From Bifidobacterium subtile (GTDB lineage: Bacteria; Actinomycetota; Actinomycetes; Actinomycetales; Bifidobacteriaceae), in the NCBI RefSeq assembly GCF_000741775.1, contig NZ_JGZR01000001.1:167469-231468 (forward strand): 64,000 bases of DNA, written 5' to 3'. The translations under genes were made by a program, and so were the position numbers. The number at the start of each line of letters is the position of its first letter. Positions within the stretch are counted from its first letter, which is position 1. The notes beneath the pieces are model-generated. The model saw nothing but the letters and a program-made list of their open reading frames with translations, was not told where the DNA came from and searched no databases. Positions 1 through 8,599 of the stretch are shown one piece after another.

Positions 1-400
1 GTGCGATGCTGCGGAATGCGTCGGTATGGATATGCCGGGCCGCCTCGAAGAAACGCACTCGAGGATGGCGCTGGAGCAGCATCTCGATCTTAGCGAACTC
101 CGCTGGATTCGAGAATGCGGGTTTCTCGACGATGACGTTCTTCCCCGCGTCGATGGCCTTGGCCGCCTGGCTGTAATGCATGGAGTTGGGCGAGGCGATG
201 TACACCGTGTCGATCCTCGGGTCCGCGAGGAACTCCTCGATATCGCCATACGCCGGATACGCCTCGCCGGAGAGTTTGAATCGCTCCGCGGAATCGCGTG
301 TTCTGGAAAGAACTCCTGCCAGCTGCGCACCCTGCTGCCGTTGCACCGCGTCAGCGAACTGACGTGATATCCAACCGGTTCCGATAATCCCTATGTGCAT
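1..400 (-). CDS. Gfo/Idh/MocA-family NAD(P)-dependent oxidoreductase (5' part only)
   Basis: Reading leftwards from an ATG at 398-400, the frame stays open to the window edge (about 133 codons). It begins MHIGIIGTGWISRQF, a Rossmann dinucleotide-binding fold with GxGxxS-like spacing, and contains an EKP motif (VEKPAF) near residue 90, the family hallmark. An AAGGAG ribosome-binding site sits about 7 nt before the ATG. The family oxidises or reduces sugars and related alcohols with NAD(P), but the substrate cannot be judged from this part. The catalytic C-terminal half is outside the window. Confidence 0.85.
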   Translation of the reverse strand, partial: MHIGIIGTGWISRQFADAVQRQQGAQLAGVLSRTRDSAERFKLSGEAYPAYGDIEEFLADPRIDTVYIASPNSMHYSQAAKAIDAGKNVIVEKPAFSNPAEFAKIEMLLQRHPRVRFFEAARHIHTDAFRSIA

Positions 401-1091
401 TATTTCGCTCCTTTGCGCGTGCTGCTCCAGCCTGTAAGTCGGGCCTCCGGGCGGGTCGATGGCGAGCGTTCGCTCGTCCAAGTCGACTGGTCTTCGAGAT
501 TCACATAATTGTAACCGGGGAAGAGATTGCGCGGCGCCGTGGACTTGGCGCCCTGCCGGGTGCCTGCCACTGACCTGATCGGGAACCGTTGCGCGGTTTG
601 CGTCACTCGCCCCGCCAGTATGCGCGGAATCATGGCAACCTCCCGTCGTGCGAATTCATCAGCATGCACCATGCTAATTCATCAGCGCATACTGTGCGAT
701 TTCATCAGCGGCATTGCCGCGTCCTATTGTTTCCGGTCTTCGTTACTGCGCACCCTGCTGACCTTTGTGCATCATAAGTGACGGTTGCGCATCAGCGCCG
801 GCGAACCATGCCGAATCGAAGCGCGCCGTTCGCCAGTCGGTATCCAATGCGTATGTGGAGGCATCCCGCCAATCCGGCAGCAGCGCATAGTTATTTCTGG
901 AACCGATTACTTTGGGATTGCCGACGCGCAGGAATTTCTCGGTCGCTAGGCGGGTTGTGCCCGGCCCTCGAATGCTTGAGCGCCGCCGCTGTTTTCCTAC
1001 AAGCGGATTACCTCGGTTTCCGTTGGTTCGAGCGCTTTTCATTGATAGCCTTGTTATGTCTGATTATCGAATTCGAAAGGGGTGTGCAAAT
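401..1091. other. 690-bp stretch without a convincing gene
   Basis: This gap lies between the divergent oxidoreductase and the small acidic gene. Short frames exist on both strands, but none shows a recognisable domain together with a ribosome-binding site. It holds a displaced copy of the rimM 3' end (450-485) and a run of similar AATTCATCAGC-like words near 650-705. It may be debris of old rearrangement plus the promoters of the flanking genes. Confidence 0.5.
450..485 (-). repeat. Displaced fragment of the rimM 3' end
   Basis: Thirty-four of 36 bases match the C-terminal coding end of the intact rimM at 3487-3522, in the same orientation. On the minus strand it encodes VDLDERTLAIDPPGG, against DIDLDGRTLAIDPPGG in RimM. 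Similarity stops on both sides, so this is a relic of duplication or rearrangement rather than a gene. Confidence 0.75.
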
Positions 1092-1289
1092 ATGAGTGAG
1101 TACGATAAGGATGCCGAGGAAAAGAGCCAGGATACGGCGAAGGTCAATGGCGTGCCGGTTCAGGATGCGCCGCAGTCCTCTAATCCTGAGACTCCTGCGA
1201 ATACGGCTTCGCAAGAGGAGAAAGAGGATATCGACAGTGCGTCCTCCACAGACGATGTTACCTATGACGTGCCGCCGGCCGACCTGTAG
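1092..1289 (+). CDS. Small acidic hypothetical protein (65 aa)
   Basis: The ATG at 1092 is preceded by GAAAGGGG at suitable spacing and the frame ends at 1289. The product is rich in Asp, Glu, Ser and Thr, has no membrane segment or Cys, and looks disordered. A perfect 14-bp terminator hairpin 60 bp downstream supports a real, monocistronic transcription unit. I do not recognise a family, and function is unknown. Confidence 0.6.
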   Translation: MSEYDKDAEEKSQDTAKVNGVPVQDAPQSSNPETPANTASQEEKEDIDSASSTDDVTYDVPPADL

Positions 1290-1350
1290 ATAAATGACTA
1301 CGAGTAAATGAATACGGATCTGCAGGAATAATCACCGCATATCACCGCAG

Positions 1351-1391
1351 GAACGGCGTCCATCGCGAAAGATGGACGCCGTTCTTTGTTT
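1351..1391 (+). terminator. Rho-independent terminator after the small acidic gene
   Basis: A perfect 14-bp stem (1351-1364 with 1371-1384) with a GCGAAA loop is followed by TTTGTTT. Confidence 0.85.
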
Positions 1392-1690
1392 ATGGGCAGT
1401 TGGGGAATTCAGTGTCCAGATTCACGCTCCGGGGGAGGCGATGAAAACTTTTGCCAGGCCTGTGTCAACAATGACTATGCCAAGCTGTCGTGGACAGCCT
1501 TTCCTCGTACGATTTCACTTTGTCACGCCTTATAGACGCGAACCGCTGCGTTCAATGCGAAATGTCGTTCAAATGAAGCGTCTTTTACGGCGCTATCAAG
1601 CAGAATCCTAGAAGAGCGGTCAGGTATCGCTGTGCGACTCGCCCTGAAAGGGTGATTTGAAAGGCGGCGACGGGAGGCTTTCCGCTGGCT

Positions 1691-3405
1691 GTGGGCTTGG
1701 CGTTCGATCGCTGGTATGCGCCGGAATGCAGCAAGCTGGAAGGCTTCAATGTTGAGCTGGCGTTGCAGGCCATACGCCGAGCCTACGCCACGAAGTACAC
1801 CGGTTCGAAAGTGGATACCGGTCATGCGCGCACCTCGATGCTGTTGTCCTTCATGCCGCGTTTCAGCGAACGTCATGTCAGAATGATCGCCAAGTCGATT
1901 TCCGGCTTATCCAATTATTCCGTCTTTGATAATTTAATTGTGATCGGTTTGCAGGATGGAAGCGGGCCGAGCGCGACGGGCTATGCTTGGAAGGATTCGG
2001 CGTGGCGCGTGTTCCTCAAATGGAACGAGTCGGCGCGTGATGTGCGCACGAACCTGATGCGCATGCTGTTGGATGTGGGAGATTTCGCGCAGGCATTCGA
2101 TCAGATGATTCTGCTGGAGGATATACCGGCGGCTGAGCAGTTGCTCGCCCGTCATTTCATGAAAGTATATGAGGGATTTGCTCCTGAGGTTCAGGAGGTG
2201 CTGCTCGGCCTTTCGCCTGAGGAACTGGATCGTGCGCCCTACCTGCGGCTTACGCTGGCGCTGCTGAAACTTGAGATGGGCGATGCCTCGGCATCTCGGC
2301 GACCAGGTGTTCTGGCCAGTGCTGCCGCAGTTATTTCGAAGAGCGAGCATGGCATGCAGGCGGTTATCGCCTCTGCGGCGATCGCGTTGCGCGTGGGGAA
2401 AACGCGCGACGCATACAGCAGGGCGGAACGGGCTTTGGCTGGCGCAGCGGGTCCGGATGATGTGTTTCAGGCCGCGCAGCTTATGCTGCGGTGCGGTGCT
2501 TTGCCGGAGACGCCCTTTCCTAGACTGTCTGAGGGGCGCATGGCGAGCGTCAACGAGGCGCTGACCGAGACGCTGTTCAATAAAATTGTTGCGGGGGGGG
2601 GGGCATCCGCCGACGCCCATAGAGATGTTATGCGATTCCGTTCGCTTATCTGCTCTGACGAGTGGCTGGAGCGGGAGAACGCCAAATGGAGTCTGCTTGA
2701 CGCGATGTTCGGTTCGCAGGATGCCGCCGTGCCCGCCATGCAGGAGCGTTTTGCCGAGGCCCCGGTGTATTTGGGCAAGCTGTTCGCCTGCGCGAGGCTT
2801 CTTGCCGTAGGCAATCTGCCGAAGGCCGTCGATATCGCCGACTCCGGATTCGCCCCGGGGCCGGCGCGAGGAATCGCGCAGGCCATCGTGCTGCTTGCAT
2901 CAGGGCAAGAGTATAAGCTGCCTGATGTCTTGGCCGAAATTCAATCGGATGGAAGCCGACGTACGAATGCGATTCTTGACGTGCTGCGGGCGGCGTCATT
3001 CAACCACCAGAAACTGAATGACGCCGCCAAGCCGTTGCTTGATGATTTGCTGGGCATGCCTCTGCCCATTGCTGCGTTTGCCCTCAGCATCCTTCCGTCT
3101 GCAGGCCTTGCTGCGCTGCTGGATCTGCAGCCAGGCCTCGCCGAGGCGGCGGCAATCGCTGCAAGACGCGGAATCGTGGGTCTAGGAGTGCCATTGCCCG
3201 TTCAACTCAACGTCGTGGAGCTGACCAAGCGGGAAATGGAGATACTGCATTTGCTGCAGCAGGGCCTCTCGGACAGAGAGATATCGGATATCTGCTATAT
3301 CTCGCTGAATACCACCAAGACGCATATGCATACGATCAGGAAAAACTTGCAGTAGAACGACGGCGAAATATCCTTGCCCGCGCTCAGGAGCTGCACCTGC
3401 TCTGA
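1691..3405 (+). pseudogene. LuxR-type (MalT/LAL-like) transcriptional regulator, truncated and frameshifted
   Basis: A 554-codon frame (1691-3355) looks like the C-terminal two thirds of a large ATP-binding LuxR regulator. It opens with GGFPLAVGLAFDRW, which resembles the end of the STAND ATPase domain, followed by a helical repeat region and a C-terminal LuxR helix-turn-helix (LTKREMEILHLL...ISLNTTKTHMHTIRK). The P-loop part is missing: a stop lies in frame at 1658-1660, and no Walker A appears upstream. The C-terminus is also broken. After AGG-AAAAA (3341-3345) the frame stops at TAG, whereas one added A continues as KLAVERRRNILARAQELHLL and ends at 3403-3405, exactly the expected end of such an HTH. 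An 11-G run lies mid-gene. It could be a decaying gene, a phase-variable one, or one affected by sequencing error. Confidence 0.7.
2593..2603 (+). repeat. Homopolymer tract of 11 G inside the LuxR-type gene
   Basis: An uninterrupted G11 encodes Gly-Gly-Gly and keeps the frame open at its present length. A change of one or two G would shift the frame and remove the DNA-binding domain. Tracts of this length are classic slippage sites. Confidence 0.9.
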
Positions 3406-3457
3406 GCGGTGATCGTGCGGGCGTATGCGGCAGCACGATCGCGTTTCCCCGCCGTTG

Positions 3458-4072
3458 CTACTGCAATCCGGGAATCAGGCCGCCAGGCGGGTCGATGGCG
3501 AGCGTGCGCCCGTCCAAGTCGATATCGGGCACAATGGGATCCACGAAGGGAACAAGCGCTGTGGTGGGCGCATCTTCGACGGTTGCGTCAGCGCTGGATG
3601 CAAGGCCACTGGCCAGCCGCAATTTCAGCAGCGACTGTGCGGGGCCGTCTATCACATCGACGATCTTGCCCAGAACCTTGCCGCCGGGCAGACCCAGCGC
3701 ATTATCGTCGGCAAGCCTCGCCTCAAGACCGATGAGGTCCTTGGGGTACCACGCGTCTTCCTGCGCCATCTCCTCAGGGTCGTCCGCCTCGGCATACAGC
3801 TCGATGCCATTGAGCGCCTCGGCTGCGTCGCGGCTATCGATGCCATCGAAATGCACGATCCAGCGGTCCTTGAAAGTCCGCGCGCCTTCGACGGTGTATT
3901 CGTCAGAACCGTCGCGGGTGAAGAGCGACGCGCCGGGGGAGAAGCGCCGCCCGGGCTCGTCGGTGGTGATGCGGATGTTGACCTCGCCTTTGAGGCCCTG
4001 CGCCCGGCCGATACGACAGACCCTCAACAGCTCGCGCTGCTGAGGGTCATTGCCATGCACTGAACGCGTCAC
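3458..4072 (-). CDS. rimM: Ribosome maturation factor RimM
   Basis: The 204-aa product has the N-terminal RimM domain (RVCRIGRAQGLKGEVNIR, about residues 16-34) and a C-terminal PRC-barrel (DAWYPKDLIGLEA onwards). RimM binds ribosomal protein S19 and helps mature the 30S subunit head. The start overlaps the end of khpA by 4 bp (ATGA), so translation is probably coupled within an rpsP-khpA-rimM operon. A bifidobacterial-style Ala/Ser/Asp-rich stretch lies in the barrel domain. Its 3' end is duplicated as a fragment at 450-485. Confidence 0.95.
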   Translation of the reverse strand: MTRSVHGNDPQQRELLRVCRIGRAQGLKGEVNIRITTDEPGRRFSPGASLFTRDGSDEYTVEGARTFKDRWIVHFDGIDSRDAAEALNGIELYAEADDPEEMAQEDAWYPKDLIGLEARLADDNALGLPGGKVLGKIVDVIDGPAQSLLKLRLASGLASSADATVEDAPTTALVPFVDPIVPDIDLDGRTLAIDPPGGLIPGLQ

Positions 4073-4305
4073 TTCTTGCGGACATCCATGATGTCGACGC
4101 GCACCTTGTGGTCGGACAAAGCCTGCGCCACGGTGCGGATCGCGTTGGCGGTGCGGCCGTTGCGGCCGATCACGCGGCCGATATCCTCCGGGTTCACACG
4201 CACGCGAAGCAATTCGCCGCGAGGGTTCTCATGGGATTTGACGGACACATCGTCGGGAAAATCCACGATGTTGGTGATCAGATGTTCAACGGCTTGCGCG
4301 AGCAT
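4069..4305 (-). CDS. khpA: KH-domain RNA-binding protein KhpA
   Basis: This 78-aa protein is essentially one KH domain, with the RNA-binding GxxG loop (GRNG, residues 47-50) inside VIGRNGRTANAIR. In other bacteria it works with KhpB/Jag in RNA binding and cell elongation or division. It sits between rpsP (2 bp away) and rimM (4-bp overlap), the normal actinobacterial order. Confidence 0.95.
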   Translation of the reverse strand: MLAQAVEHLITNIVDFPDDVSVKSHENPRGELLRVRVNPEDIGRVIGRNGRTANAIRTVAQALSDHKVRVDIMDVRKK

Positions 4306-4307
4306 GA

Positions 4308-4775
4308 TTACTCAGCCTGCGCTTCCGAAGCCTCGGCCTCTGCCGGCTCGGACTCAGCTGCTTCGTCGGCCTTGGCGGCTTCCGCTTCAGCTGCAGCCTT
4401 GGCCGCCGCTGCGGACTTCGCAGCCTTGACCTTCTGCGCCTGGGCTTCGACGGCCTCGACGCGAGCTGCCGCGTCCGGTCCGTCCTCGGCGACCTTCAGC
4501 GTGCCTTCGGCACCTTCGAGTCCCTTGAACTTCTGCCAGTCGCCAGTGATGTTCAGCAGCTTGAAGACTGCTTCGGACGGCTGTGCGCCCACGCCCAGCC
4601 AATACTGCGCACGCTCGGAATCAATCTGGATGAGCGACGGCTGCTTGTTCGGGTCGTAGATGCCGATCTCCTCGATGGACTGGCCGTCGCGCTTGTTGCG
4701 CGAATCGGTGATGACCACACGGTAGAAGGCATAGAACTTCTTGCCCAGTCGCTTCAGACGAATCTTGGTTGCCAA
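4308..4775 (-). CDS. rpsP: 30S ribosomal protein S16
   Basis: The start [21 protein letters not shown] is typical S16. The conserved fold covers about residues 1-85. The protein is 155 aa, against about 80-90 in many bacteria, because of a long Ala/Glu/Lys-rich C-terminal tail (about residues 95-155) common in bifidobacteria. It is the first gene of the operon, with AGGAGAG ahead of the ATG and the promoter region in 4776-5139. Confidence 0.97.
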   Translation of the reverse strand: MATKIRLKRLGKKFYAFYRVVITDSRNKRDGQSIEEIGIYDPNKQPSLIQIDSERAQYWLGVGAQPSEAVFKLLNITGDWQKFKGLEGAEGTLKVAEDGPDAAARVEAVEAQAQKVKAAKSAAAAKAAAEAEAAKADEAAESEPAEAEASEAQAE

Positions 4776-5012
4776 AATGGCTCTCCTTGTTACTTAGGTT
4801 GCCGGTTGCCGGTTTTCTGTGGGGGCACAAAAACCTGCGGCCAGCGTGTTCCTCGCGGCGTACGGGAATGAGAGGGCCCCGCATCCGTGAATAACTGGGA
4901 CATTATACAACACAGGCATGGATAGCGCGACGCGTTGCCGAGTCGGACCGTGTTGGCTGTGCTGACTTAAGAGCGCGATGCCGGGCGCCGCCCGTTTCTT
5001 CGCCGCGGTTCG

Positions 5013-5078
5013 TTTCCCCGGAATTGCGTTGAAAACAGGATTCTGCGAAGTCTGAGTTCAACGCAATCCCGGGAAAAC
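5013..5078. repeat. Long imperfect inverted repeat upstream of rpsP
   Basis: The arms at 5013-5033 and 5057-5078 are about 20 nt each with few mismatches and share TTGCGTTGAA / TTCAACGCAA. The loop is 23 nt. No T-run follows on either strand. It lies in the 4776-5139 gap between the end of the EEP-family gene and rpsP. It may be an mRNA structure, a weak terminator for the upstream gene, or a dispersed repeat. The remainder of that gap shows only presumed rpsP promoter sequence. Confidence 0.6.
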
Positions 5079-5139
5079 GTTGAAGGGATCCCGAAGGGCC
5101 TATTTTGCCTATGGCCCCGTGGAAGTATGGTTTGCATCG

Positions 5140-6327
5140 TCATGCAACGGTCAGCGTCGCCGCAAGCGCCAGATGATCGCTGCCGGGAATCACGAAGGAT
5201 TCCGTGCCGGACGACTCGAGGCCGGCGCTGAAAAGAATATGGTCGAGTTCCAAGCGCGGCCAGCGCAGCTGCGTGGGGAAAGTCGTGATGCGGCGTCCTG
5301 ATCCTTGACGCAGACTGGCATCGTGCATGCCGGAGCGCAGCAGCGCACGGAAGCTGGGATGATGCAGATTCGAGTTGAGATCGCCCATGACAACGGTGCT
5401 GCCGGGGCGAGCGGCGCCGTTGTCATGGGCGACGGCATCGTTTACGCCTGCGAGGCCGATAATCCCTTGCGACCATTGCGCGCTTCCGCGCATGGGCGAC
5501 TTCGGATGGGCGGATGCGAACAGGATCGTGCGGGCCTGAGAAGCCTCGGATGTGGTTGGGCTGGTTAGGGCAGTTGGGTTGGGGGCGCTTGAATCGGCCG
5601 GGGCGGAGCCGGTTGAGTCAAGGGAGCCGACTACATCGTGGTCACGCTCGCTGACTGTCTGCTGCGGAACTGCCACTATCAGGCTGGGCACTGCGGCAGC
5701 TGGGATGTCGATCGTGTCGGCAGTGGCGTCGATGACACGCAGATTGGTCCAGATCCCATTGAATCCGCCATTGTCGGTGTCGCGTATCGTGCCGATCTGG
5801 TGGTGGGGAAGCAGCCGTCCAAGTCCTGCTTCGCCGAGATGCTGTAGCAAATCTCGGCTCATCTCCTGCAGCGCGAGCACAGCGATGTCTTTGCTGCGCA
5901 CAGCCTCGACGATTGCCTGGGCATCCGCCCTGCCATAGCGGCAATTCAGAGTCATGACCTGTAGCTTGGTGCCTTGACCGGCCTCCGCCGTGGTCGCTGG
6001 AGTCGCTGGGGTGCCATCACTTGCTGCGGTGACGCCAGTGCCAGCGGCGGCGGCATTATTTTCGGTTGCGGTTGCGGGCGTGCACCGATAAGCATGCCGC
6101 TCAATAGCGATGACCAGCATCGCGATCGCCGCCCCCGCAACCGCAACCCACCATTGCCGCGCGAGCAGCGCATACGCGGCAATGGTGGCGGCGGGAATCC
6201 ACGCGAAGGGCACGAGCGCAATAAGGTATGGCAGCACGCCATGCGCTTCGCCTCCTGAAGGAAGGAAGCACAACGATACCCATACTGCGACGATGAGAAG
6301 CGCGGCCGACAGCAGCCAGGAAATCAT
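5140..6327 (-). CDS. Membrane-anchored endonuclease/exonuclease/phosphatase-family protein
   Basis: The 395-aa product begins with three hydrophobic helices (about residues 1-85), followed by an extracytoplasmic EEP fold: VMTLNCRYGRAD, LALQEMSRD (metal-binding Glu), MGDLNSN and a C-terminal SDHLAL. These are the metal and catalytic motifs of the DNase I/sphingomyelinase superfamily. Substrate is unknown. An Ala/Thr-rich linker follows the membrane part and an Ala/Ser/Pro-rich insertion interrupts the hydrolase domain. The ATG overlaps the ffh stop by 4 bp, implying translational coupling to ffh. Confidence 0.85.
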   Translation of the reverse strand: MISWLLSAALLIVAVWVSLCFLPSGGEAHGVLPYLIALVPFAWIPAATIAAYALLARQWWVAVAGAAIAMLVIAIERHAYRCTPATATENNAAAAGTGVTAASDGTPATPATTAEAGQGTKLQVMTLNCRYGRADAQAIVEAVRSKDIAVLALQEMSRDLLQHLGEAGLGRLLPHHQIGTIRDTDNGGFNGIWTNLRVIDATADTIDIPAAAVPSLIVAVPQQTVSERDHDVVGSLDSTGSAPADSSAPNPTALTSPTTSEASQARTILFASAHPKSPMRGSAQWSQGIIGLAGVNDAVAHDNGAARPGSTVVMGDLNSNLHHPSFRALLRSGMHDASLRQGSGRRITTFPTQLRWPRLELDHILFSAGLESSGTESFVIPGSDHLALAATLTVA

Positions 6328-7979
6328 CCGAACAGGCCGGACAGTCCGCCACCCAGATTCGGCGGCAGCGTTGGTTCGCCGTTCTCTCCTGCGCCGCTTA
6401 GTGCCTCCTGCAGTCCGGCGGGAAGGGCTGGGTTCTGCGGCTTCTTGGCGAAGGCCGAGCCACCGGATTTGGTGCCGCCCTTGCCGGCAAGCCGCTCGCG
6501 CAACGCCTTCTCCTCGGCTTCGCGTTTCATCGGATTGCCGGATTTGGAGCTCTTCTTCTTGCCCTTCTTGCCGCCCTTTTTGCCGGAGCCAGTGGCAGGC
6601 CCGCCGAAGCCGGGGATGCCGCCCATGCCAGACTTGTTCGACATGCGACGCATCATCTTTGCGGCCTGTTCGAAGCGCTGCAAGAGTCCGTTTACTGCGG
6701 AGACGGTGTTGCCGGAGCCGTACGCGATGCGCGCGCGGCGTGAACCGTCGATGATCGAGGGGTCGCGCCGCTCGGCCGGCGTCATGGAGTGAATGATGGC
6801 CTCCGTGCGGTCGATCTCGTGCTCGTCGAACTGCTCGAGCTCCTTGCGGTGCTGCGCCATACCGGGAATCATGCCCAGCAGGCTCTTCATCGAACCGAGC
6901 TTGCGCACTTGCTGCAGTTGCTCAAGGAAGTCGTCAAGGCCGAAGGTGCCTTTCGACATCTTCTCCGCGGCCTTCTTGGCCTCTTCCTCGTCGAACTGCT
7001 TCTGCGCCTGCTCGATGAGGGTGAGGATGTCGCCCATGTCGAGGATGCGCGAGGCCATGCGGTCGGGGTGGAACACCTCGAAGTCCTTGAGACCCTCGCC
7101 ATTCGAAGCGAAGAGAATTGGCTTGCCGGTCACGCTGGCGACCGAAAGCGCCGCGCCGCCGCGGGCGTCGCCATCGAGCTTGGAGAGCACGACGCCGGTG
7201 AAGTCCACGCCCGCGTCGAAGGCCTTGGCGGTCTGCACCGCATCCTGGCCGATCATCGCGTCGATGACAAAGAGGATCTCGTTGGGGTGCACGGCGTCGC
7301 GGATGTCACGCGCCTGCTTCATCAGTGCCTCGTCAACGCCGAGACGGCCTGCCGTATCGATGATCAACGTGTCGTAGAGCTTGGTCTTCGCCAGTTCGAC
7401 CGAGTCGCGGGCCACCTTGACCGGGTCGCCGCTCGTCGCCCCGGGAGCGGAAACCGCGTCGCCGCCGGCTGATTGGACGCCCTTCTCCGGCGCATAGACC
7501 GGCACGCCGGCGCGTTCGCCGACCACTTGCAGCTGCGTCACCGCGTTCGGGCGCTGCAAATCAGCCGCCACCAGCAGCGGCGTATGCCCGGCGTCCTTAA
7601 GCCAGTAGCCAAGTTTTCCAGCCAGCGTGGTCTTGCCCGCGCCCTGCAGGCCGGCAAGCATGATGATCGTCGGCGGGTTCTTGGCGAAGTTCAGCGGCCG
7701 GTCGACGCCCGCACCCAGAATCGCCGTCAGCTCCTCGTTGACGATCTGCACCACCTGCTGCGCGGGGTTGAGCGCCTGCGAGACCTCCACGCCGAGCGCG
7801 CGCTCGCGAATCTTCGCTGTGAAGGAGCGCACGACTTCCAGCGACACATCGGCGTCGAGAAGCGCACGGCGTATCTCGCGGATGGTCCCGTCGATATCCG
7901 CCTCGGAAAGCTTGCCTTTGCCCCGCAAATGCTTGAAGGCATTCGAGAGCCGGTCTGTCAAAGAACTAAATGCTGCCAT
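6324..7979 (-). CDS. ffh: Signal recognition particle protein Ffh
   Basis: The 551-aa GTPase of the SRP targets nascent membrane and secreted proteins to FtsY. Visible are the N domain, the P-loop GLQGAGKT (residues 110-117), DTAGRL, SKLDGDARGG, and the Met-rich M domain with GxxKxLLGMIPGM. I chose the start at MAAFSSLTDRLSNAF, because the open frame upstream is not conserved. On the minus strand TAGACT lies about 10 nt before this ATG, suggesting a leaderless or very short leader. Unusual features are an Ala/Gly/Ser insertion between the P-loop and GDPVKVA, and a Lys/Gly-rich C-terminal extension. Confidence 0.97.
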   Translation of the reverse strand: MAAFSSLTDRLSNAFKHLRGKGKLSEADIDGTIREIRRALLDADVSLEVVRSFTAKIRERALGVEVSQALNPAQQVVQIVNEELTAILGAGVDRPLNFAKNPPTIIMLAGLQGAGKTTLAGKLGYWLKDAGHTPLLVAADLQRPNAVTQLQVVGERAGVPVYAPEKGVQSAGGDAVSAPGATSGDPVKVARDSVELAKTKLYDTLIIDTAGRLGVDEALMKQARDIRDAVHPNEILFVIDAMIGQDAVQTAKAFDAGVDFTGVVLSKLDGDARGGAALSVASVTGKPILFASNGEGLKDFEVFHPDRMASRILDMGDILTLIEQAQKQFDEEEAKKAAEKMSKGTFGLDDFLEQLQQVRKLGSMKSLLGMIPGMAQHRKELEQFDEHEIDRTEAIIHSMTPAERRDPSIIDGSRRARIAYGSGNTVSAVNGLLQRFEQAAKMMRRMSNKSGMGGIPGFGGPATGSGKKGGKKGKKKSSKSGNPMKREAEEKALRERLAGKGGTKSGGSAFAKKPQNPALPAGLQEALSGAGENGEPTLPPNLGGGLSGLFG

Positions 7980-8145
7980 AATGCCATTTAGTCTAACCGT
8001 TCGTAGGGAGAAGCGGGGGCGCAGGTCGGGGCAGGCGGTATGCCATGAGGAGAACGGGGGCGACGGTGGATAGCCGCACTGTTGTTGCGCACCCGCACAC
8101 ACAAACCTGTCGCATAATCTCCTACAATCATCGTTGATACGGGCT

Positions 8146-8347
8146 ATCTGCGTTGTGTGAGGCGTTATTGATGGTCTGCGGAGGTCTATCTGCGTTGTGT
8201 GAGGCGTTGCTTCATAGCGAGTCGAGTATCAGTCGGCGAAAAGCCGCCATTTTCAGCCAGCGATACTCAAGGTGCCACGGGATTAACGCCTCACACAACG
8301 CAGATAGACCTGGGCAAGGTCGAATTAACGCCTCACACAACGCAGAT
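8146..8347. repeat. Nested palindromic repeat with four copies of a 21-bp arm
   Basis: The arm ATCTGCGTTGTGTGAGGCGT(T) occurs forward at 8146-8166 and 8188-8208 and reversed at 8285-8305 and 8327-8347, all four identical. Both pairs are offset by exactly 42 bp, giving two nested palindromes. A further GAGTATC/GATACTC pair (8224-8267) and a GGCGAAAAGCCGCC hairpin sit in the core. The inner unit (8188-8305, 118 bp) has a diverged relative at 35489-35603. It lies in the 620-bp divergent region between ffh and the 8600 gene. It looks like a small mobile or dispersed palindromic repeat. Confidence 0.85.
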
Positions 8348-8495
8348 ACGGTTGAACTGGTGCCTCATCGAAGCTGAAAGGGGTGTCCAGGATGCCGACG
8401 TGGGAGCGGTTGGGCGAGTGTGGGGTAAGCGCAGGTGTTTCCAATTGTTTTCGTACTTAAGTTCTTTGACATGGTGTTCTTAGACACAGTTTTTT

Positions 8496-8535
8496 TTGAC
8501 ATAGTGTACTTTGTAGTGTAAAGTTACATAGTAAC
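8496..8535 (+). promoter_or_regulatory. Strong promoter with overlapping palindromes for the membrane protein/regulator pair
   Basis: TTGACA (8496-8501) and TAAAGT (8519-8524) are separated by 17 nt. Two palindromes overlap or follow the -10: ACTTT-N7-AAAGT (8508-8524) and GTTAC-ATA-GTAAC (8523-8535). A similar TTTGACATGGTGTTC word lies about 30 nt upstream. This is a plausible autoregulatory operator for the winged-helix gene at 9447. Confidence 0.65.
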
Positions 8536-8599
8536 GCAAAGTAAACTGCATTCGTAAAACGTAAGGATGTAGACAGGCAATAAGAAAGAGGTGGTGACC

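Noticed and set aside
400..672. 90-codon minus-strand frame ending on the oxidoreductase start
   Set aside because: The TAATG overlap looks like coupling, but the frame passes through the rimM fragment out of its own frame and shows no family.
743..1042. 99-codon minus-strand frame in the first gap
   Set aside because: No ribosome-binding site, no known domain. The sequence could be a decayed gene but I cannot support one.
8146..8347. CRISPR array or simple terminator
   Set aside because: Arms are in both orientations with no unique spacers, and no T-run follows any stem.
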